Origin: Lachnospiraceae bacterium
GTDB taxonomy: Bacteria > Bacillota > Clostridia > Lachnospirales > Lachnospiraceae
Length of the DNA: 10,776 bases
Reading direction: 5' to 3'
Assembly: GCA_017391545.1 (NCBI GenBank)
Contig: JAFOYD010000110.1
Span: 1-10,776, forward strand
Shown here: positions 6,492 through 10,776 of the stretch, one piece after another
How the letters are laid out: each line of letters begins with the position of its first letter
How positions within the stretch are numbered: position 1 is the stretch's first letter
Made by a program: the position numbers and the translations under genes
Notes under the pieces: generated by a model
Seen by the model: only the letters and a program-made list of their open reading frames with translations
Databases searched by the model: none
What the model was told of the DNA's origin: nothing

Positions 6492-6923
6492 ATGAAAAAG
6501 GATGATCAGGAGATTTTAAAAGAGGTTCAGAAAAATTCGGGGATGGCGATCAATGCGATTGACACGATATCAGAAAAGGTCCACAATGATGAACTTTTGC
6601 AGGAGCTTTCAAGGGAAAGACTGCTGTATTCCATGATTCAGAATAAAGCAACAGACAAACTTCAGAGTGAACATTCAGAAGGATATCATTCTAGTGCCAT
6701 TGAGGACATGATGCTGAAAGGCGGGATACAGATCAACACCTTTACGAATTGTAGTACGAGTAAGATTGCTGAGCTGATGATTCAGGGTAGCAATAGAGGG
6801 CTTATGAGTATGTGGAAATCTATGAACCATCATCAGAACTCAGGTAACATCTCACTTGAGATTGCAAAAGAGTTGATGGCATTTGAGGAGAAATCAATTA
6901 ACAGATTGAAGGAGTTCTTATGA
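6492..6923 (+). CDS. Small helical protein of unknown function
   Basis: I can name no established family for this 143-residue protein, though the pattern (SAIEDMMLKGGI, then TSKIAELMIQGSNRGL and a closing KELMAFEEKSINRLK) feels like a conserved Lachnospiraceae protein. The ATG at 6492 is preferred: AGGA (6480-6483) is 8 bases before it, while the ATG at 6486 is too close and the TTG at 6474 overlaps the same site. Four amphipathic helices seem likely at about 5-30, 33-60, 88-112 and 120-143, so a four-helix bundle is plausible. There is no signal peptide or membrane segment, and there are several Met and His residues (MNHHQN at 111-116). It opens the cluster with rluF, ligA and metA and follows the extended -10 promoter. 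The function is unknown. Confidence 0.8.
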   Translation: MKKDDQEILKEVQKNSGMAINAIDTISEKVHNDELLQELSRERLLYSMIQNKATDKLQSEHSEGYHSSAIEDMMLKGGIQINTFTNCSTSKIAELMIQGSNRGLMSMWKSMNHHQNSGNISLEIAKELMAFEEKSINRLKEFL

Positions 6924-6945
6924 TCTGTTTTTGGAGAAGAAAGGT

Positions 6946-7707
6946 ATGGTTATTGGTATGACCAGATTAAATAAATATCTTGCAGAATGTGGCATATGCT
7001 CCAGACGGGAAGCGGACAGACTGATCGATAAGGGCAGAGTGTATGTAAATGGTCAGAAAGCGTCAAGTGGCATGCAGGTAGGTGAGCAAGATACAATCGA
7101 GGTAAATGGCAAAAATGTAAAACCTGCATCGTCAAAAGTGGTTCTGGCATACAATAAGCCTACGGGTATTACCTGTACTGAGAAGGATCGGCATGCAGAG
7201 AAAACGATTATCGAAGCGATTAAATACCCGATCAGGCTTACCTACGCAGGGCGTCTTGACAAAGAGTCAGAGGGACTGATCATCATGACGAATGATGGTG
7301 TGCTCATACAGCAAATGATGAGAGGCGCTAATCGTCATGAGAAGGAATATGTGGTCAAGGTGGACAGGGAGATTACGGATGCATTCCTGTCTGGTATGGC
7401 AAAGGGCGTATATCTAAGAGAACTCGACGAGACGACACGTCCCTGTACACTTGAACGCGTGGGTAAATATACCTTTAGGATTATTCTGACACAGGGATTG
7501 AATCGGCAGATTCGTAGGATGTGTGAATGCTTTGGTTATAAGGTAAAGCAACTGACACGAATCAGGGTGATGAATATTTGTCTTGGAGAGCTTAAAAAGG
7601 GAGAATACCGAGAGATAAAGGGTTTAGAACTTAGAGAATTGTACGACATGTGTGGTATGACATCACCGGATCATAATCACAGGGAGGCTGGAAATGGAAG
7701 TAAATAA
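6946..7707 (+). CDS. rluF: 23S rRNA pseudouridine synthase, RluF type
   Basis: The enzyme converts a uridine of 23S rRNA to pseudouridine (U2604 in E. coli RluF). An N-terminal S4 RNA-binding domain (about residues 5-50, RLNKYLAECGICSRREADRLI) is followed by the RsuA/RluB/E/F catalytic domain with GRLDKESEGLIIMTNDG, in which D105 is the catalytic aspartate. NRQIRRMCECFGYKVKQL and the following RIRVMNICLGEL point to the RluF branch. The start at 6946 has GGAGAAG (6933-6939) at 6 bases; the ATG at 6958, which begins directly with the S4 domain, is an alternative, and the upstream TTG at 6931 overlaps the binding site. The length (253) is normal. The last 15 or so residues (SPDHNHREAGNGSK) are an unstructured tail that overlaps the start of ligA by 14 bases, so translation is probably coupled. 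Confidence 0.88.
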   Translation: MVIGMTRLNKYLAECGICSRREADRLIDKGRVYVNGQKASSGMQVGEQDTIEVNGKNVKPASSKVVLAYNKPTGITCTEKDRHAEKTIIEAIKYPIRLTYAGRLDKESEGLIIMTNDGVLIQQMMRGANRHEKEYVVKVDREITDAFLSGMAKGVYLRELDETTRPCTLERVGKYTFRIILTQGLNRQIRRMCECFGYKVKQLTRIRVMNICLGELKKGEYREIKGLELRELYDMCGMTSPDHNHREAGNGSK

Positions 7708-9670
7708 TGAAGCGTTACATAGAATGAAAGAACTGGTAGAAAAACTCAGAGAGGCTTCAAAGGCGTACTATGCGCAGGATAGGGAAATTATGAGCAACTT
7801 TGAGTATGACAATCTGTATGATGAGCTGGTGGCACTGGAACAGGAGACTGGCATGGTGCTGACAGGAAGCCCCACAATCAGCGTTGGATATGAGGCGGTA
7901 GACGAGCTTCCAAAGGAGGCACATGAAAGTCCGATGCTTTCTCTCGGAAAGACAAAGGATCGGGATGAGCTAAGAAGCTGGCTTGGTGATCAGGAAGGAT
8001 TGCTTAGCTGGAAACTGGATGGATTGACGATTGTACTCACTTATCAGAATGGGGAGCTGCAAAAAGCCGTTACACGTGGAAATGGTGAGGTCGGTGAGGT
8101 CATTACCAATAATGCAAAGGTATTTAAGAATATACCGCTTCGCATCAAACATCAGGGAGAGCTGATTCTCAGAGGTGAGGCTGTCATAACTTATGCCGAT
8201 TTTGAGGAAATCAACAGTCATATTGATGATGTGGATGCAAAGTATAAAAATCCACGTAATCTTTGTTCTGGTTCGGTCAGACAGTTGAACAACCAGATTA
8301 CGGCAGAGAGAAATGTCAGATTTTATGCCTTTTCACTTGTCAGGGCAGAGGACATTGACTTTGAAAACTCCAGGGAGAAACAATTTGAATTTTTGAAAAA
8401 ACAGGGATTCGATGTTGTACAGTACAAACGGGTAAATGCAGACAATATCTTAGACGCAGTGGCGGATTATGCGGATCGTGTACAGACGTATGAGGTCCCG
8501 TCTGACGGACTGGTACTGATTTATGATGACATCGCATATGGTCAGTCTTTGGGACGCACAGCGAAGTTCCCACGCGATGCCATCGCATTCAAGTGGGCAG
8601 ATGAGGTCAGGGAAACAACATTGAAAAAGATTGAGTGGAGCCCAAGTCGTACAGGCTTGATCAATCCTGTCGCTGTATTTGAGCCGGTGGAGCTTGAGGG
8701 AACGACGGTGAGCCGTGCTTCTGTCCATAATATCAGTATTTTAAGAGGTTTAAAGCTTGGTATTGGCGATCAGATAACAGTTTACAAGGCAAATATGATC
8801 ATTCCGCAGATTGCAGAAAATCTCACCGGAAGCGATACGGTCGAGATACCTTCTGTATGTCCGGTTTGTGGTGGAGCCACAGAGATTCGTGCAGTCAATG
8901 AGGTACAGTCATTATACTGTACAAATCCTGACTGTGATGCGAAGAAGATTAAATCTTTTACACTGTTTGTGAGCCGCGATGCCATGAATATTGACGGTCT
9001 GTCGGAAGCGACCCTTGAGAAATTTATCGCAAAGGGCTTTATTCATCAGTATCAGGACATCTTTCATCTTGATCGCTATAAGTCAGAGATTGTTGGCATG
9101 GAGGGATTTGGAGAGAAATCCTACAAGAAACTGATCGACAGTGTTGAAAATTCAAGAACAGTGGCACTGCCCAAGTTGATATATAGCTTAGGAATCGCAA
9201 ATATCGGACTTGCAAATGCCAAGGTCATCTGTAAATATTATCGTTATAATCTGGATGCCATGCGTCAGGCTACAGCGCAGGAGCTTAGCGAGATTGATGG
9301 TATTGGAGAGGTGATCGGAAAGGCATTTGCAGACTATTTTGCAAATGAAAAAAACACTGAAAGGTTTGACAATCTTCTAAAAGAGGTTAAGATAGAAAAG
9401 GAAGAGGTAGATGAGGCAGCCCAGACACTTGATGGACAGACATTTGTAGTGACGGGAAGTCTGGAACATTTTGGCAGCAGAAATGAGCTGAAAGAGCTGA
9501 TTGAGAAAAAGGGTGGAAAGGTGGCAGGAAGTGTATCTGCCAAGACGACTTGTCTGATCAATAACGACATCGCATCAAATTCCTCAAAAAATAAGAAAGC
9601 CAAAGAGCTGAATGTTCCGATTCTTACAGAAGAGCAGTTCATGACACAATATCTGGATATACAGCTATAA
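7694..9670 (+). CDS. ligA: NAD-dependent DNA ligase, divergent type
   Basis: LigA seals 3'-OH/5'-phosphate nicks in replication and repair, using NAD+ to adenylate a lysine. The ATG at 7694 has GGGAGG (7682-7687) 6 bases away. Domains in order: Ia (to about 65), adenylation domain with KLDG (K107, D109), RGE (E162), NPRN and R196, DGLV (D271) and AFK (K300); OB fold with RTGLINPVA; a four-cysteine zinc site (C389, C392, C409, C414); helix-hairpin-helix repeats; BRCT domain (579-658). The length (658) is normal. By eye alignment with E. coli LigA, several NAD-site residues differ: H23 is Tyr26, D32 is Asn35, E113 is Ser105 and K290 is Ile276, while Y22, Y35, D36, K115, D117, E173, R200, R208 and K314 equivalents remain. 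I recall similar sequences in other Lachnospiraceae, so this looks like a lineage variant and not decay. Confidence 0.94.
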   Translation: MEVNNEALHRMKELVEKLREASKAYYAQDREIMSNFEYDNLYDELVALEQETGMVLTGSPTISVGYEAVDELPKEAHESPMLSLGKTKDRDELRSWLGDQEGLLSWKLDGLTIVLTYQNGELQKAVTRGNGEVGEVITNNAKVFKNIPLRIKHQGELILRGEAVITYADFEEINSHIDDVDAKYKNPRNLCSGSVRQLNNQITAERNVRFYAFSLVRAEDIDFENSREKQFEFLKKQGFDVVQYKRVNADNILDAVADYADRVQTYEVPSDGLVLIYDDIAYGQSLGRTAKFPRDAIAFKWADEVRETTLKKIEWSPSRTGLINPVAVFEPVELEGTTVSRASVHNISILRGLKLGIGDQITVYKANMIIPQIAENLTGSDTVEIPSVCPVCGGATEIRAVNEVQSLYCTNPDCDAKKIKSFTLFVSRDAMNIDGLSEATLEKFIAKGFIHQYQDIFHLDRYKSEIVGMEGFGEKSYKKLIDSVENSRTVALPKLIYSLGIANIGLANAKVICKYYRYNLDAMRQATAQELSEIDGIGEVIGKAFADYFANEKNTERFDNLLKEVKIEKEEVDEAAQTLDGQTFVVTGSLEHFGSRNELKELIEKKGGKVAGSVSAKTTCLINNDIASNSSKNKKAKELNVPILTEEQFMTQYLDIQL

Positions 9671-9691
9671 AAATGACAGGAGAATGAAAAA

Positions 9692-10624
9692 ATGCCTATT
9701 AAAGTACAAAATGATTTGCCTGCAAAAGAGATACTTGAAAATGAAAATATATTTGTGATGGACGAAAACCGAGCGATGCACCAGGATATCAGACCATTGC
9801 AAGTATGCATCCTGAACCTGATGCCTGTAAAGCAGGATACGGAGCTTCAGCTTCTGCGTGCTTTATCCAATACGCCGTTGCAGGTGGATGTGACGTTTTT
9901 GATGGTCACAAGCCATGTGTCCTTGAATACATCAGCCAACCACCTGAATCGTTTCTATACGACCTTTGAGGAAATCAGGGACAGAAGATTTGACGGACTG
10001 ATTATCACAGGTGCACCTGTTGAGGATATCACCTTTGAGGAGGTCGATTACTGGGATGAAGTGTGCACGATCATGGATTGGGCAGAGGAGCATGTGACAT
10101 CGACACTTCACATTTGCTGGGGAGCGCAGGCGGGATTTTACCATTACTATGGTATTCAGAAGCGACTGCTTCCGGAGAAGCTGTTTGGATTGTATTCTCA
10201 TAAGGTACAGAACCGAAAGGTTCCGCTTGTCCGTGGTTTTGACGATTATTTTCTGGCACCACACAGCAGGCATACAGAGACTCCTGCTGCTGAAATACAT
10301 AAATGTGACAAGATTACGGTTCTTGCTGAGTCTGAGGAGGCAGGAGTCTTTCTTGCATATGCTGAGAACGGCAAGAAAATATTTATAAACGGTCATCCGG
10401 AATACGACAGATACACGCTTGATGCGGAGTACAAGAGAGATCTGGCAAAAGGACTGCCAATTCACATTCCAAGAAATTACTATCCAAATGATGACCCGAC
10501 ACAGAAGCCCCATTTGCAGTGGCGCTCGCACAGCAACAACCTTTATACCAACTGGTTAGACTATTATGTCTACCAGGCAACGCCGTATGACCTTGACAAG
10601 AGCAGTCCTGCGATGTGGATTTAA
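9692..10624 (+). CDS. metA: Homoserine O-acetyltransferase (MetA family)
   Basis: This enzyme acylates homoserine, the first dedicated step of methionine synthesis. The ATG at 9692 follows AGGAGA (9678-9683) at 8 bases and lies 21 bases after ligA. The 310-residue length and whole-length pattern fit MetA: nucleophile C142 in HICWGAQAG, the dyad partner H235 and E237 in INGHPEYDR, and the PHSRHTE loop. Residue 111, which separates acyl donors in this family, is Glu (TGAPVEDI). E. coli MetA, which uses succinyl-CoA, has Gly there, so acetyl-CoA is the expected donor. The gap to ligA is too short for a SAM riboswitch, so control at the promoter of the cluster or elsewhere is likely. No other methionine gene is next to it. 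Confidence 0.95.
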   Translation: MPIKVQNDLPAKEILENENIFVMDENRAMHQDIRPLQVCILNLMPVKQDTELQLLRALSNTPLQVDVTFLMVTSHVSLNTSANHLNRFYTTFEEIRDRRFDGLIITGAPVEDITFEEVDYWDEVCTIMDWAEEHVTSTLHICWGAQAGFYHYYGIQKRLLPEKLFGLYSHKVQNRKVPLVRGFDDYFLAPHSRHTETPAAEIHKCDKITVLAESEEAGVFLAYAENGKKIFINGHPEYDRYTLDAEYKRDLAKGLPIHIPRNYYPNDDPTQKPHLQWRSHSNNLYTNWLDYYVYQATPYDLDKSSPAMWI

Positions 10625-10644
10625 AATATGAATAATTTTCCTTT

Positions 10645-10693
10645 CTTGTCCATATAATATAATACCGATATATTTTAGTATAAAATGGACAAG
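10645..10693. promoter_or_regulatory. 9-bp inverted repeat flanking the last promoter
   Basis: CTTGTCCAT (10645-10653) and ATGGACAAG (10685-10693) are perfect inverse copies 31 bases apart. The left arm covers the proposed -35, and the right arm overlaps the ribosome binding site AAGGAG (10691-10696). The sequence after the right arm has no T run, so this is not a usual terminator. It may be an operator, or in a transcript that reads through from metA it may form a hairpin that hides the ribosome binding site. Confidence 0.5.
10646..10674 (+). promoter_or_regulatory. Promoter of the last gene
   Basis: TTGTCC (10646-10651, four of six) and TATATT (10669-10674, five of six) are 17 bases apart in an AT-rich gap. 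Transcription would begin near 10681, about 24 bases before the start codon. Confidence 0.5.
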
Positions 10694-10704
10694 GAGAATA
10701 GGGT

Positions 10705-10776
10705 ATGGCAAGAGGTGTAAAGAAATCATTGCAGGAAAAGATTGCTCAGAAGGAAGAATTAATTGATGCACTTTCT
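10705..10776 (+). CDS. Start of a small hypothetical protein, 3' end outside the window
   Basis: The ATG at 10705 follows AAGGAG (10691-10696) at 8 bases. The 24 visible codons run to the window edge in frame and encode a basic, helix-forming start (MARGVKKSLQEKIAQKEELI). The pattern of charged residues suggests a coiled coil begins here. I recall similar short starts in small uncharacterised Lachnospiraceae proteins, but too little is visible to assign a family. The promoter and binding site of its own make the gene call reasonable. Confidence 0.65.
   Translation, partial: MARGVKKSLQEKIAQKEELIDALS

Noticed and set aside
9671..9691. SAM riboswitch before metA
   Set aside because: Only 21 bases separate ligA and metA, far too few for any known SAM-binding leader.
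9334..9810. 158-codon open frame on the - strand across ligA and metA
   Set aside because: Its Ser/Phe-rich product is the expected antisense of Glu/Lys-rich coding sequence.
9932..10531. 199-codon open frame on the - strand inside metA
   Set aside because: It lies wholly opposite a clear gene with intact catalytic residues and shows no recognisable protein pattern or ribosome binding site.
10645..10693. Inverted repeat as the metA terminator
   Set aside because: The loop would be 31 bases and the sequence after the right arm is purine-rich, with no T run on either strand.

Overview
The window reads as ordinary chromosome from a low-to-moderate GC Gram-positive anaerobe of the Clostridia, most likely family Lachnospiraceae (Roseburia/Eubacterium/Butyrivibrio-like). 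This is inferred from codon use, strong GGAGG-type ribosome binding sites, the divergent LigA type, a two-part GNAT protein, a DUF3783 protein and a MetA of the acetyl-CoA type. Every gene I can support lies on the + strand. I see no insertion sequence, phage gene, CRISPR array or rRNA.

Layout. Positions 1-782 hold the 3' part of a GNAT acetyltransferase gene that begins before the window. Positions 819-1214 hold a DUF3783 protein. A 114-base gap with a dyad and possible promoter precedes a 2-isopropylmalate synthase (leuA, 1329-3329) fused in one reading frame to a complete C-terminal AraC-type DNA-binding domain. An AlkD-like DNA glycosylase (3346-4167) follows 16 bases later, then a small unknown protein (4213-4572). 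A well-formed promoter drives tRNA-Arg(CCG) (4682-4753). Next is a membrane-anchored protein with two C-terminal SH3b domains (4857-6338), closed by a 12-bp-stem terminator (6354-6382).

An extended -10 promoter (6437-6445) starts the second cluster: a small helical unknown protein (6492-6923), the pseudouridine synthase rluF (6946-7707), the NAD-dependent DNA ligase ligA (7694-9670, overlapping rluF by 14 bases) and homoserine O-acetyltransferase metA (9692-10624). The gaps are so short that these four genes are probably one transcript. The window ends 24 codons into another small gene (10705 onward), whose promoter and ribosome binding site are bracketed by a 9-bp inverted repeat.

Most of the content is housekeeping: leucine and methionine synthesis, base repair, ligation, rRNA modification. 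Two points stand out. The LeuA-AraC fusion joins the committed, leucine-inhibited enzyme of leucine synthesis to a DNA-binding domain, which suggests an enzyme that also acts as a leucine-responsive regulator. The LigA keeps its core ligase residues but differs at four positions that form the NAD-recognition site in the E. coli enzyme.
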